From Haloarchaeobius salinus (GTDB lineage Archaea > Halobacteriota > Halobacteria > Halobacteriales > Natrialbaceae): a stretch of DNA of 64,000 nucleotides. Below, one piece after another: positions 1 through 8,979 of this stretch (the first letter of the stretch is position 1; every line of letters begins with the position of its first letter). The notes under the pieces are model-generated. The model was not told where the DNA came from. It made no database searches and saw only the letters and a program-made list of their open reading frames with translations. The translations under genes and the position numbers were made by a program. The stretch spans positions 744,001 to 808,000 of the forward strand of contig NZ_JANHAU010000002.1 of the NCBI RefSeq assembly GCF_024464185.1. Reading direction: 5' to 3'.

Positions 1-571
1 ACGCCTCCTCGTCGCCCCCGTGGTCCGGGTGGACCTCCATCACCCGTTCGCGGTAGGCGTCGCGCACCTCGTCGGTCGAGGCGGCGGGGGAGAGCCCGAG
101 CGCCCGGTACGCACGCTCGACGGTGTCGGGTTCGCTCGCCGGCTCCCACTCCAGCTCCGGCACCTCGAAGGGCAGTCGCCGGCCGAGGTGGTGGCCTGGC
201 ATCTCGTGCTCGCACAGCACCGCGTCGATGCCCGCGCCCTGGATGTCGAAGAACGCCTGCGCGTCGAACGTCACCGCCACGTCCCGTTCGGGCAGGTAGA
301 ACGCCACGGTGTGTCCGGCGACGGGATGGCGCTCGGCGTAGCGCTCGCCGATATCGTCGAGGTAGCGACGGATCTCCGTGTGGCGGCGTGCCTGTCCCTG
401 CTCGTCGTCGTCGCTCCGGCGACCCGGCGGGCTCGGGAACAGCTGCTCGCCGACGACGAACATCGCCGCCGAGAACGCGCCGAAGACGAGGCCGAGCGAG
501 AGCCCAGCCAGCACCCACGACGGGAGCGCCGCGGCCCACTCGAGCCCGAGGGCGAGCGGTTGTAGTCCCAC
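1..571 (-). CDS. J-domain membrane protein (DnaJ-like), 3' end outside window
   Basis: A GTG-initiated frame gives 190 visible residues. A hydrophobic segment at about residues 11-41 anchors the protein, a charged linker follows, then a middle domain of unknown type (about 65-145). A J domain begins near residue 148, with the diagnostic HPD tripeptide at 181-183 close to the window edge. J domains stimulate Hsp70 (DnaK) ATPase, so a membrane-tethered co-chaperone is the likely role, although no DnaK partner is nearby. The C-terminus is cut by the window edge. The GTG start is chosen because no ATG lies in frame near the 5' end and the frame is clean from there; the start is moderately sure and the J-domain call is strong. 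Confidence 0.8.
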   Translation of the reverse strand, partial: MGLQPLALGLEWAAALPSWVLAGLSLGLVFGAFSAAMFVVGEQLFPSPPGRRSDDDEQGQARRHTEIRRYLDDIGERYAERHPVAGHTVAFYLPERDVAVTFDAQAFFDIQGAGIDAVLCEHEMPGHHLGRRLPFEVPELEWEPASEPDTVERAYRALGLSPAASTDEVRDAYRERVMEVHPDHGGDEEA

Positions 572-643
572 GCTGGGCCGTAGGTGTTGCGCGGTAAAGA
601 AAACAGCGGACCGAACCCGTTCGGTCCGACGGGCGCGCTCGAC

Positions 644-1405
644 TCAGCCGATGTAGCGCAGGTCGTCGTCGCTCGGGACGTTCGCCTGCTGTTGTTGCTC
701 CATCTCCTGTATCTTCCCGATGACCTCCTCCATCTCGTCGGCGCGCTCCTCGAGCGAGGCGTAGTCCACGTCCATCCCGAGCATGCCCTCGAGTACCTCG
801 AGGACGGCACGCGCGCTCTTGGGGTCGACGAGGTAGCCCGAGGTCTCCCCCATCAGGCAGGCGGCCTCGACGTCACGGCGCGCGCCGAGCCCGAGCAGCA
901 GCCCGGAGACGCCGACGATGCCGCCCGCGGGCTCGTCCTCGCGGAACTCGACGCCCTCCTCTTCGAGCGCCTCGACGACGGACTCCCGGGTCGCCGCCCC
1001 GAGCACCGCGTACTCCTCGATGAGCTCGCCGGTGGGGACGCCGCCGAGCGCGTACAGCTCCTCGCAGCCGAACTCCGCGGCCACGTCGAGCACCGCGCTC
1101 GCGAGACGGTAGTGCCCCTCGTTGGTCTGTGCCTGGTGGTCGCCGGTCAGCACCAGCAGGTCGCGTCCCTCGGTCTCGACGGCGTGGAACTCGAGGTGGG
1201 TGAGCTCGGCGATCCCGTCGTCGCCGACGTCGACCTGCGGCGGCAGGTCGTGCGAGTAGAGCCGCCGAACGAGCGTCCCCTCGTACTGGTCGAGGATGTG
1301 CTCGGCCGCCAGCTTGCCAACGTGACCGACGCCCGGCAGTCCTTCGATGAACGCCGGATCGGAGAGTTCGGCCGAATCGACGGTCTCGATGTCGAGTGGC
1401 TCCAT
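644..1405 (-). CDS. PAC2-family protein (proteasome assembly chaperone-like)
   Basis: This 253-residue protein has the N-terminal glycine-rich EGLPGVGHVGKLAA signature (about residues 21-34) typical of the archaeal PAC2 family (COG1938). In that family homologues act as proteasome assembly chaperones; some databases call it ATP-grasp-like. The C-terminus has a short helical, glutamine-rich stretch and ends in the tail RYIG, which resembles the Tyr-containing tails proteasome partners use to dock on the alpha ring but is not a strict HbYX end. It lies 5 bp downstream of Nop10 as the last gene of the L44e-S27e-eIF2alpha-Nop10 cluster, an arrangement widely conserved in archaea. Family assignment is sure; proteasome function is inferred. 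Confidence 0.88.
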   Translation of the reverse strand: MEPLDIETVDSAELSDPAFIEGLPGVGHVGKLAAEHILDQYEGTLVRRLYSHDLPPQVDVGDDGIAELTHLEFHAVETEGRDLLVLTGDHQAQTNEGHYRLASAVLDVAAEFGCEELYALGGVPTGELIEEYAVLGAATRESVVEALEEEGVEFREDEPAGGIVGVSGLLLGLGARRDVEAACLMGETSGYLVDPKSARAVLEVLEGMLGMDVDYASLEERADEMEEVIGKIQEMEQQQQANVPSDDDLRYIG

Positions 1406-1410
1406 ACCCG

Positions 1411-1593
1411 CTACTCGCGGTCGGCGCGCTTAAGAGCGCGTCGGTAGTCGCCGTAGCTGTCCTCGGGGTCGACCGGGGCCGGCGCGCTGTTTATCGCGTC
1501 GGCTCCGCAGTCGGGACAGGTCGCAGAAAGGGTGTACACCGGGCGTTCGTGGCGGTCGCGCCACGCCGAGCACACCCGGATGTCCGACTTCAT
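1411..1593 (-). CDS. nop10: Ribosome biogenesis / H/ACA RNP protein Nop10
   Basis: A 60-residue protein starting [11 protein letters not shown] with a CxxC pair (TCPDCG) and the conserved basic C-terminal helix (YRRALKRA). Nop10 binds Cbf5, L7Ae and Gar1 to form the H/ACA guide-RNA pseudouridine synthase that modifies rRNA. The start was set at 1593 because the ATG overlaps the eIF2-alpha stop by four bases (ATGA), the usual coupling in this operon; longer upstream reading in this frame is only the antisense-like extension through eIF2-alpha. Length matches the family (about 55-60 residues). Confidence 0.93.
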   Translation of the reverse strand: MKSDIRVCSAWRDRHERPVYTLSATCPDCGADAINSAPAPVDPEDSYGDYRRALKRADRE

Positions 1594-2390
1594 TCGTCGT
1601 CGGAACGACGCTCGCGGTGGTACTCGCCGGACCCACCGTGTTCCTCGATGGCGACCGCCGCCCGATCGGCGGCCGCCTCGAGCTCCGACTCCGCGGTCTT
1701 GTAGTTCGGTGCCTTCACGCGGATGCGGTACTCGGGCGAGCCGACGTAGGTCACGTCGAGTTCGACCTCGTCCGGCACCTCGCCGTTGCCCTCTGCCGCC
1801 TGCAGCGCCTCCTGTACGTCGTCGACGCCGTTCGAGTTCGGGCTTCGGAGGTCGACGTAGCCCGTGACGGTGACGTACGGGACGGAGACGTTGTCGCGCG
1901 CGGTGTCGACGAGCTGTTCGACCTCCTCGTCGGTGAGGTCGCTGTCCGAGAGCGCCTCGGGGCCGTGGATGGCCGCCTGCTCGAAGCCGTCGTAGAGGCT
2001 GCCGAACTCGGCGAGCAGCTCGTTGGCGACGGAGGCGTACTGCTCGTCGCTGACGTCCTCGCCGAACGCGAGCAGCATCCAGTTGTCGGCCTTCTGCTCG
2101 TTCTTCCACTCCTGGATCTTGTCCGACCGCTGGTGGTCGTTGACGTCCTTGATGGAGAGGTCTATCTGCTGGGAGTCCTCGTCGACGTCGAGCACCTTAC
2201 AGACGACGGTCTGGCCCTCTCCGACGTGGTCGCGGACGTTCTTGATCCATCCGCTGGCGACCTCGCTGATGTGGACGAGGCCACGCTTGTCCTCGTACTC
2301 CTTGAGGTCGACGAAGACGCCGAAGTCCTCGATCTCGTCGACGTCGCCGACGACGAGTTCGCCCTTCTCGGGCCAGCCGCTGTACTTCAT
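1590..2390 (-). CDS. eif2a: Translation initiation factor aIF2 alpha subunit
   Basis: The 266-residue product has an S1 OB-fold at residues about 9-83 ([25 protein letters not shown]), the helical middle domain and the C-terminal alpha/beta domain that contacts the gamma subunit. It is part of the aIF2 heterotrimer that delivers initiator Met-tRNA to the 30S subunit. The ATG at 2390 overlaps the S27e stop (ATGA), and residues from there match the family N-terminus [13 protein letters not shown]; an upstream in-frame extension of 26 residues is rejected. It is co-transcribed with S27e and Nop10. The initiator tRNA gene it serves lies 6 kb away at 8780. Confidence 0.97.
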   Translation of the reverse strand: MKYSGWPEKGELVVGDVDEIEDFGVFVDLKEYEDKRGLVHISEVASGWIKNVRDHVGEGQTVVCKVLDVDEDSQQIDLSIKDVNDHQRSDKIQEWKNEQKADNWMLLAFGEDVSDEQYASVANELLAEFGSLYDGFEQAAIHGPEALSDSDLTDEEVEQLVDTARDNVSVPYVTVTGYVDLRSPNSNGVDDVQEALQAAEGNGEVPDEVELDVTYVGSPEYRIRVKAPNYKTAESELEAAADRAAVAIEEHGGSGEYHRERRSDDE

Positions 2391-2560
2391 CGTGCTTCGA
2401 CCGTCTCCACGACCTCGTGGGGGATCTCCGCCTTGCCACCGGTCGGGGTGGCGAGCGTGGTGCCACACACCGCGCAGTTGACGGTGGTCGAGGCGTTCCC
2501 GAACACGATCTGTTCGTTCTCGCAGTCGTTACACTTGACTCGGATGAAATCTCCTGCCAT
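2387..2560 (-). CDS. rps27e: 30S ribosomal protein S27e
   Basis: A 57-residue C4 zinc-ribbon protein: CNDC near the N-terminus and CAVC near residue 30 form the metal site. It binds 16S rRNA in the archaeal small subunit. The ATG at 2560 gives the family N-terminus [10 protein letters not shown]. The stop overlaps the aIF2-alpha start by four bases and its own start is 4 bp after the L44e stop, so the four genes are one transcript. Confidence 0.96.
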   Translation of the reverse strand: MAGDFIRVKCNDCENEQIVFGNASTTVNCAVCGTTLATPTGGKAEIPHEVVETVEAR

Positions 2561-2564
2561 GGGT

Positions 2565-2846
2565 TTACTCCTGAAGCTCCAGTCGGCCGGCACGCCATCC
2601 CGGGCGGAGGTGCGCCTTGCCGCACTCGCTGCAGCGGTACTTGAGGTCGGTCTTCTTCGTGGGCTTGTCCCCACCGGGGACCTTCGAGAAGCGACCGGCG
2701 TTCCCGATGACCTTCTTCCCCTCGCGCTGCTTGCGCTGGTCCTTCTTCATGCCCGAGCTCCGGCCCGTGCGGACCTTCTCCACCTCGTGCTCGTGGTGCT
2801 CGTTGCAGTGTGGACAGTACGTGTTGAAACGTCGTGGCATCTGCAT
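2565..2846 (-). CDS. rpl44e: 50S ribosomal protein L44e
   Basis: A 93-residue basic protein with two zinc-binding CxxC knuckles (CPHC at about residue 11 and CSEC at about 74). It starts [14 protein letters not shown], the usual haloarchaeal N-terminus; the second Met two codons on is an alternative. It binds 23S rRNA near the E site. It is the first gene of the translation operon; a TATA box lies about 40 bp upstream, leaving a short leader. Confidence 0.96.
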   Translation of the reverse strand: MQMPRRFNTYCPHCNEHHEHEVEKVRTGRSSGMKKDQRKQREGKKVIGNAGRFSKVPGGDKPTKKTDLKYRCSECGKAHLRPGWRAGRLELQE

Positions 2847-2882
2847 AGATATCGGCCTCTTGGGTCCACGTTGTCTCCGGCA

Positions 2883-2890
2883 CTTTAAAA
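2883..2890 (-). promoter_or_regulatory. TATA box of the rpl44e operon
   Basis: On the minus strand the sequence reads TTTTAAAG. It lies about 37-44 bp before the rpl44e ATG, so transcription would start near 2858 and leave a leader of roughly a dozen bases. Confidence 0.55.
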
Positions 2891-2916
2891 CCCGTTTGGT
2901 TCGCCGGCGGTGGCCG

Positions 2917-4191
2917 TCACTCGCCCGTATCGGCCGTCTCACCGTCGGAGCCGTCGTCGGGACGCTCCTCATCCTCGGCGGCCGCCGCCTCGCCGGCCCC
3001 CTCGTCGACGGTCGCGGCGTCGACCGTCGGGTCGTCCTGGAACGCCTCGCCCAGCTGTTCGCGCCACTCCTCGGTCGCCGCGAGGTCGGCCTCCAGCTCG
3101 GCGACGTGGTCGGCGAGCTCGGTCATCGACTCGCCGTGGCGCTCCTCGATGTCCGCGACGCGGGTCCGGAGCCCGGCGAGGTCGTCCGCGAGCGAGTCCA
3201 CACGGGCGTCGGCCTCGTCGGCACGGCCACCGACGCGGTCGAGACGGGCGTTCGTCCGGTCGAGCTCCTCGTCGAGCGTCGCCACGTCCGCGGCGACGTC
3301 GTGGACCCGGCCGTCGATGCGGGTCTCGACGGCCTCGAACCGGTCCTCGACCGCGCCGAAGCGCTCGTCGACGGCCTCGAACCGCCCCTCGACGTCGGTC
3401 AGGTGCTCCTCGACGGCGGTGACGGTCTCGCGCACAGCCGCGATGTCGTCGTGCAGGTCGTCGACGATCTCGGTCGCCGTGCCGTGCTCGTCGATGAGGT
3501 CGGCGAGGCCGTCGGCGTACGCGGCGAACTCCTCGAGCCGGGCCTCCAGATGGCGGAAGTGGACCTCCTCGCTGCGGACCTGCCCGGGGGCGACGTGCCC
3601 GCGCAGTCGCTCGGCCTGCTGCTCGCCGACCGCGCCGTTCTCGAAGGCGTCGACGAGCGCGTCGACGACGGCCTCCGGCGGGAGTGCGGAGACCACGGCG
3701 TCGGCAGACAGCGCGTCGGCGACCGCATCGCTCGACAGCGCGCTGGCGACGGCCGTCTCCGTGAGTTCGGGTGCACGGTTCGCGGTCCTGCCGCCAGCCG
3801 AGCGTGACCGCCTGCTCTCGGAGTCCACGGGGTCGACCATGTCGATGTGCGGTTCCCCGAACACGGGCTGGACGCGGTCGAGCTCCGCGGTCGCGACCAC
3901 GTAGCCCGTCGTCACGCTGTCTCCAGCCGGCAGGATGTCGACGAGGGCGAGCGTGCCCTCGCCGTTCTCGAGCAGCCAGTCGCCGTGCCCGGCGGCGTCC
4001 AGATCGAGCGTCTCGAACGGGAACCCCCGGCCAAGCGACTCCTCGAGGCGGACGGCGGCGGTGTCGGCACGCTCCGACGTGATGCGGTACTTCACCGTCA
4101 TCGCCCCATCCCCCGGCCGGATGCCCTTCTCTACCCGGATCCCGTCTTTGGTGGTCGTTGTCGTGTTGCTGAGTGTGTCCGTCGAGTGCAT
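2917..4191 (-). CDS. Uncharacterised haloarchaeal coiled-coil protein
   Basis: This 424-residue acidic protein is not assigned to a functional family. Residues about 20-125 form a compact domain of unknown type (contains [20 protein letters not shown]). A low-complexity Arg/Ser stretch follows, then from about 195 to 385 a long heptad-rich coiled coil (repeats such as [18 protein letters not shown]) like phage tape-measure or chemoreceptor stalks. The acidic tail is disordered. The ATG at 4191 is preferred because a GGAGG ribosome-binding site lies about 5 bases upstream and the TATA-like AAATTAAT sits further out; reading upstream would run through that TATA. It is transcribed alone. A structural or scaffold role is only an inference. 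Confidence 0.75.
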   Translation of the reverse strand: MHSTDTLSNTTTTTKDGIRVEKGIRPGDGAMTVKYRITSERADTAAVRLEESLGRGFPFETLDLDAAGHGDWLLENGEGTLALVDILPAGDSVTTGYVVATAELDRVQPVFGEPHIDMVDPVDSESRRSRSAGGRTANRAPELTETAVASALSSDAVADALSADAVVSALPPEAVVDALVDAFENGAVGEQQAERLRGHVAPGQVRSEEVHFRHLEARLEEFAAYADGLADLIDEHGTATEIVDDLHDDIAAVRETVTAVEEHLTDVEGRFEAVDERFGAVEDRFEAVETRIDGRVHDVAADVATLDEELDRTNARLDRVGGRADEADARVDSLADDLAGLRTRVADIEERHGESMTELADHVAELEADLAATEEWREQLGEAFQDDPTVDAATVDEGAGEAAAAEDEERPDDGSDGETADTGE

Positions 4192-4230
4192 GGCCTCCCC
4201 TCCGTTCTCCCGGCGTACACACCCCACCAC

Positions 4231-4239
4231 CATTAATTT
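4231..4239 (-). promoter_or_regulatory. TATA-like box of the coiled-coil gene
   Basis: The minus-strand sequence is AAATTAAT, about 40-48 bp upstream of the ATG at 4191. A leader of some 15 bases would carry the GGAGG ribosome-binding site immediately before the start, one of the few clear Shine-Dalgarno sites in the window. Confidence 0.45.
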
Positions 4240-4330
4240 CACGACGGTTCACTATCCAATCATATCGCGGGGCGGCGAACGCGTCGGCTGCTTCGACACC
4301 CTTAATGTGGGGCTGTCCGAACCGACGCGC

Positions 4331-4597
4331 ATGAAGCGGCTCATCATCGACGGGGACCCGGGCATCCGGAAGGACGCCATCATCGACTACGACGGCGAGG
4401 AGGTCCACTGCTTCTCGGTGACGCGCAACGGCGACTGGCACGGCCCCGAGCGTGTCCAGCTCTGGTGTGTCGTCGGTAACGAGGACGAGCACGACGACTT
4501 CATGCGGCGGAACTTCATCCCGCACCACCTGGAGGTCGACCGCATCGAGGCCGAGGCGGTCGACGTCATCGAGGCCAAGGGCGAACTCGCCGTCTGA
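4331..4597 (+). CDS. Small conserved haloarchaeal protein (HAH_0734-type)
   Basis: An 88-residue acidic protein beginning MKRLIIDGDPGIRKDAII. I recognise it as a small protein family confined to haloarchaea (I recall the label HAH_0734 family); no function is known. It has no membrane segment or cysteine pair beyond isolated residues and probably folds as a small alpha/beta domain. A TATA element (CCTTAATGT, 4301-4309) lies 25-30 bp before the ATG, so the mRNA is probably leaderless, which fixes this start over the longer in-frame extension. It is convergent with the DUF2298 gene, 15 bp away. Confidence 0.8.
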   Translation: MKRLIIDGDPGIRKDAIIDYDGEEVHCFSVTRNGDWHGPERVQLWCVVGNEDEHDDFMRRNFIPHHLEVDRIEAEAVDVIEAKGELAV

Positions 4598-4612
4598 ACA
4601 GCGCCCCTCTTC

Positions 4613-7240
4613 TCAGCGACTCCGGTTCGCCGTCGCGAGTGCCGACTGGTCGACCTCGTAGATCACCACGTCGCCGAAGCGCTCCGCCACGGAGATGTAC
4701 GGCTCGCTCGCGAGGTCGTCGACGGTCTGGTGCTGGCGCTCGTGCGGGCCGACGTAGATGTACTCGACGTCGTACTGCGCCAGCACGCTCGCCCGGGCCG
4801 AGCTGTCGCGGGTGTACACCGTCCGCACGTCGGCGACGCGTTCCTGCCAGCCCGCCTCCGTGTGGTAGTTCGAGGCGTGCGTCCAGCCAGCGACGGTCGG
4901 GAGCCCCGTCAGCGAGGAGACTCCGCTGACCAGCTGTGTGGCGGGCGTGTTGATGCCGTAGACGTGCTCTCTGGTCGGCTGTTCGACGACGACGGGACGG
5001 CCTTCGCGGTCGTCCAGCCACTCGATGGCCGCCGCCTGGTCCGGGTAGGTGCCTTCGGCCCAGGCCTTGCCGTCGAGCGTGTTGGCGTCGTTGGCCTCGA
5101 AGTGCCCGCTGAGCGCCAGCCCGCCGTACACCGAGAGCGAGACGACGAGGACGACGGCGAGCCCGACCGATGCGACCTGGCCGGCGCGCTGCCCGCTCGC
5201 GGAGCGTCGCGCCGCGAGGCGCTCGCCGATGCTCCAGTCGGGCCACTGCCGGGCGACCACGTCGACGAGCATCACGCCCGCGGCGGTGCCCCAGAGCACC
5301 CACACCTGCATGTAGAACTTGAACACGGTGTTGTAGCGCCCGCTGCCCGCGCGCTCGGAGACGTAGACGAACTCGACCATCGTCACGAGGCCGACGGCGG
5401 CGACGAGCAGCACCGTCTCGTAGCCGAGGTCGCGGCCGAGCCGGAGCGTCACCCAGCCGAGCGCGAGCACCGGGAAGACGACGGCGAGTATCGCGAGGTC
5501 GACGGCGATGGCCGCCGCCGCGAGCACGAGGAACGCTGCGATGGCGAGCGCGACGATCTGGGTGTCGGTGTCGAAGCCGGCCACGGCCGCGCCGACCGCG
5601 ACGACGACTGTCGCACCGTAGACGCCCAGCGTGCCGAACGGCGCGCCGAGTGCGCCCGTCGCGGCGACGGTGACGCCGATGGCGAGGACGAACAGCAGCG
5701 CGGCCGGCCCGCGCTCGTCTGCCTCGACCTGTGTGACCGCGAGCAGGCCGGCCGCGCCGACCAGTACGAGCGGCACCGGAATCCAGCCGCCGATGGCGTT
5801 GGCGACCGCGACGGCGGCGAGGACCGTGAGCGGGGCGACCATCCCGAGGTCCGGCTCCAGGTCGGGCTGGATTCTCGGTGCGAGGAACGCGGCCGAGACG
5901 AGCAGGAACGCGCCGTGGACGAGCAGCAGGCCGGCCGCACCGCTACGCCCGGGGAGCAGCGCGAGCGACTGGCCGCTCGTCGCGCCCGTGAAGAAGGGGA
6001 ACGCGACGAGCGCGCCGAGCAGCCCGACGGCGATACCCGCACAGCCCGCGCCGAGCATCCGGAGGATCTCCGAGACGACGCGGCCGTCCGTGTGTGGTTC
6101 GAGTCGCTCCCACATCGACGCCGGCAGGAGCGACCCGGGATGCGCTCCCGCAAAGAGCACCACGAGCGTCGTCAGCCCGGCGACGGATGGGTAGCTCCAG
6201 GTGTTCACGACCGCGAGCAGGCCAGCGAGCAGGGGCGCACACACGAACACGTACGCGCGTCGTCGCCACACCTGCGCCGCGGGCGTCAGCCAGTAGGCGA
6301 AGCCGACCGCGGCGGTCACGAGCAGCAGCGGCGTGCTCATCATGTGCGCGTGCAGGTCGCCGTTGAGGAACGCGAACAGCGGGAACTCGTTGATGGTGTT
6401 GGGGATGACCCGGCTCGCCGGCCAGTAGTAGAACTGGTCCGGGCCGAGCGCGAGGTCCGTCCACGTGTGGCCGAACGCCCGGACCGCCTCCGGGCCGTCC
6501 TGTGCGGCCGGGTTCTCGTCCACGTACGTCTTCATGCTCTCCGGCAGCAGCCAGACGACGAGCCGTGCGACCGGCGCGAGGTTGCTCGCGAAGCCGACGA
6601 AGAAGAGCGCGAGGGCTCCCGCGAGGCTCCGGGGCAGGTCGCGCTCGGCCGCGAGGTTCCGTGCGAGCCCGAACGCCGCGCCGACGAGCGCGCCGTAGAA
6701 CGTCGCCAGTGCGAGGTTGTACGCGTACCGCGGCGCGATGCCGGTGAGACGTGTGAGCTGGGCGGCGATGAGGTGGCCGCCGTAGTAGTACTGCACCCGG
6801 TCGCCCGCGAACCAGAAGTCCTCCGGCGGGAGGCTGTCGGCCCGGACGAGCGTCTTCAGCAGGCCGAAGTCGAGGAACTTCTCGCCGCCGCCGGCGTAGA
6901 TGCCCGGGTCGGCGCTCCGGATGGCGACGACGAGCCCGAAGCCGACGGCGACGGCCGTCAGCCCGAGCCCGACGGCTCCCCAGTCCGGCTCGTAGTCGCG
7001 CGACAGTGCGAACGCCGAACCGCCACCGAGCACCAGCAGCGACGCGACGAGCGCCGGCCAGCCGAACGCCACCTGTCCGACGAGGTAGCTGACGACCCCG
7101 ACGACGGCCAGCGCGAAGGGGAGGGCGAGGGTCCCGCCCCGGTCCGACAGGGGGGCGAAGACCAGCGACGCGAGGGGTGCGGCGATGGCGGCCAGTCCGG
7201 CCACGGTGGCGAGCCACAGCAGGACCAGCCCGTACTCCAT
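4613..7240 (-). CDS. DUF2298 polytopic membrane protein (predicted GT-C-like)
   Basis: An 875-residue protein with about 18-20 hydrophobic segments. It carries the YYYGGH motif (near residue 150) and the LPPEDFWFAGD stretch just before it that mark DUF2298 (COG5427). The topology, with large loops early in the protein and a soluble C-terminal portion after the last membrane helices, resembles GT-C glycosyltransferases that use lipid-linked sugars, so transfer of a sugar at the external face is plausible but unproven. It is divergent from a dolichol-phosphate-type GT2 and GtrA gene pair, which supports a surface-glycan role. The ATG at 7240 begins directly with the first membrane helix. Confidence 0.88.
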   Translation of the reverse strand: MEYGLVLLWLATVAGLAAIAAPLASLVFAPLSDRGGTLALPFALAVVGVVSYLVGQVAFGWPALVASLLVLGGGSAFALSRDYEPDWGAVGLGLTAVAVGFGLVVAIRSADPGIYAGGGEKFLDFGLLKTLVRADSLPPEDFWFAGDRVQYYYGGHLIAAQLTRLTGIAPRYAYNLALATFYGALVGAAFGLARNLAAERDLPRSLAGALALFFVGFASNLAPVARLVVWLLPESMKTYVDENPAAQDGPEAVRAFGHTWTDLALGPDQFYYWPASRVIPNTINEFPLFAFLNGDLHAHMMSTPLLLVTAAVGFAYWLTPAAQVWRRRAYVFVCAPLLAGLLAVVNTWSYPSVAGLTTLVVLFAGAHPGSLLPASMWERLEPHTDGRVVSEILRMLGAGCAGIAVGLLGALVAFPFFTGATSGQSLALLPGRSGAAGLLLVHGAFLLVSAAFLAPRIQPDLEPDLGMVAPLTVLAAVAVANAIGGWIPVPLVLVGAAGLLAVTQVEADERGPAALLFVLAIGVTVAATGALGAPFGTLGVYGATVVVAVGAAVAGFDTDTQIVALAIAAFLVLAAAAIAVDLAILAVVFPVLALGWVTLRLGRDLGYETVLLVAAVGLVTMVEFVYVSERAGSGRYNTVFKFYMQVWVLWGTAAGVMLVDVVARQWPDWSIGERLAARRSASGQRAGQVASVGLAVVLVVSLSVYGGLALSGHFEANDANTLDGKAWAEGTYPDQAAAIEWLDDREGRPVVVEQPTREHVYGINTPATQLVSGVSSLTGLPTVAGWTHASNYHTEAGWQERVADVRTVYTRDSSARASVLAQYDVEYIYVGPHERQHQTVDDLASEPYISVAERFGDVVIYEVDQSALATANRSR

Positions 7241-7390
7241 GTTCGAGAACCGAGGCGGCGGCGGGTAAGGACTTTTCCCTTCGCCGATACCCCACGGTGA
7301 CGAGGCAGGATGCCGCCGTCCGCCGATGGCCGGCCCCGTCCCGGCCGGAAACGAATGGTTTTACTCCCCTGGGGGACGCGTTTCGAACAG

Positions 7391-8173
7391 ATGAGCCGGT
7401 CCGTCGGCATCGTCATCCCCGCGTACGATCCGGTGGTCGACAGCCTCGTCGACTACCTGCACGCCCTCCACGACCACCTCGACCCGGCGACGGTGCGCAT
7501 CGAGCTCGACGCGCCCGATGCGGCGACCCTCGCTGCGCTCGAGGACGAGCCGTGTACGGTCAACGCGGTCGACCGCCGTCGTGGGAAGGGTGCCGCCATC
7601 ACCTGCGGGTTCGAGGCGCTCGACACCGACGTCCTTGCGTTCGCCGACGCCGACGGTGCGACGCCCGCCGACTCCATCGTCGACGTGGTCCAGCCCATCG
7701 TCGACGGAACGACCAAACTCGCCGTCGGCTCGCGTCGGCATCCCGACGCGACCGTGCTCTCCCACCAGACCGTCGCCCGGCGGTACCTCGGCGACGGTTT
7801 CGCCTTCCTCGCGCGTACCCTCCTCTCGGTTCCGCTCTACGACTTCCAGTGCGGCGCGAAGGCCATCGACGCCGAGGCCTGGGCGAGCGTCCGCGACCAC
7901 CTGTACGAGCCCGGCTTCGCCTGGGACATCGAGCTCGTCGCCATGGCCGCCGCGCTCGGCTACGACCCCGTCGAGGTGCCCGTCACCTGGGAGGACCAGC
8001 CCGAGTCGACCGTCTCTCCGGTCGGAACGACGCTCGAGCTCGGCGTCTCGCTTCTCAGGTCCCGCCACCGTGTGAAGCGCCTCCAGGGCAGCTCCGTCCA
8101 CCGGTTCGTCGCCTCGCGACGCACGACCCGCCTCTCGCTCGTCGACCGTCTCGGAGCCGAGACCGATGAGTGA
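7391..8173 (+). CDS. Family 2 glycosyltransferase, dolichol-phosphate-sugar synthase type
   Basis: A 260-residue GT2 enzyme. Rossmann-like start (SVGIVIPAYDP), a lysine/glycine loop (RRGKGAAI at about residue 66) and the nucleotide-metal motif DADGA near residue 88 are visible. The later CGAKAID and GFAWDIEL stretches match dolichyl-phosphate glucose/mannose synthases of the DPM1/Alg5 type. It likely loads a nucleotide sugar onto a polyprenyl phosphate on the cytoplasmic face. There is no C-terminal membrane domain; the GtrA protein encoded next, overlapping by 8 bases, could supply the membrane function. The ATG at 7391 is about 27 bp from a TTTTACT TATA element. Confidence 0.88.
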   Translation: MSRSVGIVIPAYDPVVDSLVDYLHALHDHLDPATVRIELDAPDAATLAALEDEPCTVNAVDRRRGKGAAITCGFEALDTDVLAFADADGATPADSIVDVVQPIVDGTTKLAVGSRRHPDATVLSHQTVARRYLGDGFAFLARTLLSVPLYDFQCGAKAIDAEAWASVRDHLYEPGFAWDIELVAMAAALGYDPVEVPVTWEDQPESTVSPVGTTLELGVSLLRSRHRVKRLQGSSVHRFVASRRTTRLSLVDRLGAETDE

Positions 8174-8687
8174 GGACGACCCCGTGGCGGGGCGGACCGA
8201 CGCCGACGAGACCGGGACCGACGGCGGGAGGACCGGCCTGCTCGACGGCGACGCCGCCGAACTCGTCTCCGGCACCCGGTTCGGCCAGTTCGCCTCCGTC
8301 GGCGTCGTCGGCGCGCTGTTCGACGTGACCACCTCGACCGCGTTGAAGGAGCTCGGCGTCTTCCCGGAGCTCGCGGTCTTCATCGGCATCGAGGTCGCGG
8401 TCGTCGTCATGTTCCTGCTCAACGACAGCTGGACGTTCTCCGGGCAGGGTCACGACGGCCTGCTGGCGACGCTCCGCCGGCTCGCCCGCTCGAACCTCGT
8501 CCGCCTCGGCGGCATCACCGTCCAGCTGGCGACGTTCCGACTCGTCTACCGGGTCATCGACCTCGAACTCACCGTCGCGAGCATCGACGGCTGGTTCGTC
8601 GTCTCGAAGGTCACCGGCATCGGTGTCGCCATGTTCGTCAACTACGTGGCCGAGAGCCTGTTCACCTGGCGCGTCCACGCGAAATGA
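8166..8687 (+). CDS. GtrA-family membrane protein
   Basis: A 173-residue protein with a polar N-terminal tail (about 35 residues), then four hydrophobic helices typical of GtrA: FGQFASVGVVGALFDV at the first, FLLNDSWTFSG between the second and third, and NYVAESLFTW at the end. GtrA proteins are thought to move or hold polyprenyl-linked sugars across the membrane. Overlap with the GT2 gene (ATGAGTGA) indicates translational coupling and one pathway. Confidence 0.9.
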   Translation: MSEDDPVAGRTDADETGTDGGRTGLLDGDAAELVSGTRFGQFASVGVVGALFDVTTSTALKELGVFPELAVFIGIEVAVVVMFLLNDSWTFSGQGHDGLLATLRRLARSNLVRLGGITVQLATFRLVYRVIDLELTVASIDGWFVVSKVTGIGVAMFVNYVAESLFTWRVHAK

Positions 8688-8747
8688 AAAGGCCTGTCGG
8701 TCGCGGTGCCTGGTGGGACGAACCCGCATACGGCGACCCAAACACAA

Positions 8748-8757
8748 CCCTTAACTA
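8748..8757 (+). promoter_or_regulatory. TATA box for initiator tRNA
   Basis: The sequence CCCTTAACTA lies about 27 bp before the first base of the tRNA, the expected spacing for an archaeal promoter driving a tRNA gene. Confidence 0.5.
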
Positions 8758-8779
8758 GTGGACCGGGTTACGTGATGGT

Positions 8780-8854
8780 AGCGGGATGGGATAGCCAGGA
8801 GATTCCGGCGGGCTCATAACCCGCAGATCGGTAGTTCAAATCTACCTCCCGCTA
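8780..8854 (+). tRNA. Initiator tRNA-Met (CAT)
   Basis: The gene folds as a full cloverleaf. The acceptor stem AGCGGGA pairs with TCCCGCT, the discriminator base is A, the T arm contains GTTCAAATC, and the anticodon is CAT in the loop CTCATAA. The anticodon stem GCGGG/CCCGC ends in three consecutive G-C pairs next to the loop and the 1-72 pair is A-T; together these mark an archaeal initiator rather than an elongator tRNA-Met. No intron is visible and CCA is not encoded. The last 21 bases are repeated 125 bp downstream. Confidence 0.95.
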
Positions 8855-8979
8855 TTTTCCGACGAACAACGACGAGGAGCGAAGCGACGGGTCCGTGAGT
8901 CGGAAAATAGCCCGGAGGAGATCTGAGCCAGGGAGCGGAACGGAGTGGAGCGACCGTGGTTCAAATCTACCTCCCGCTA
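8834..8979 (+). repeat. Direct repeat of the tRNA 3' end (21 bp at 8834-8854 and 8959-8979)
   Basis: The last 21 bases of the tRNA (T arm plus 3' acceptor strand) recur exactly 125 bp downstream. Similarity continues beyond both copies (related blocks with GACGAGGAGCG and GTGAGT), so the unit is an imperfect tandem duplication of about 125 bp rather than a bare 21-bp repeat. A 10-bp inverted repeat (ATTTTCCGAC at 8854-8863 and its complement at 8899-8908) lies between the copies. There is no integrase gene, and only about 100 bp separates the copies. Confidence 0.85.

Noticed and set aside
1617-2888. A 423-codon plus frame over the eIF2-alpha/S27e/L44e region
   Set aside because: Antisense to three well-known ribosome-related genes; no family features.
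4730-7300. An 856-codon open frame on plus, antisense to the DUF2298 gene
   Set aside because: Composition is Arg/Asp/Gly-rich without hydrophobic periodicity; it is an antisense shadow in GC-rich DNA, whereas the minus frame has a recognised family.
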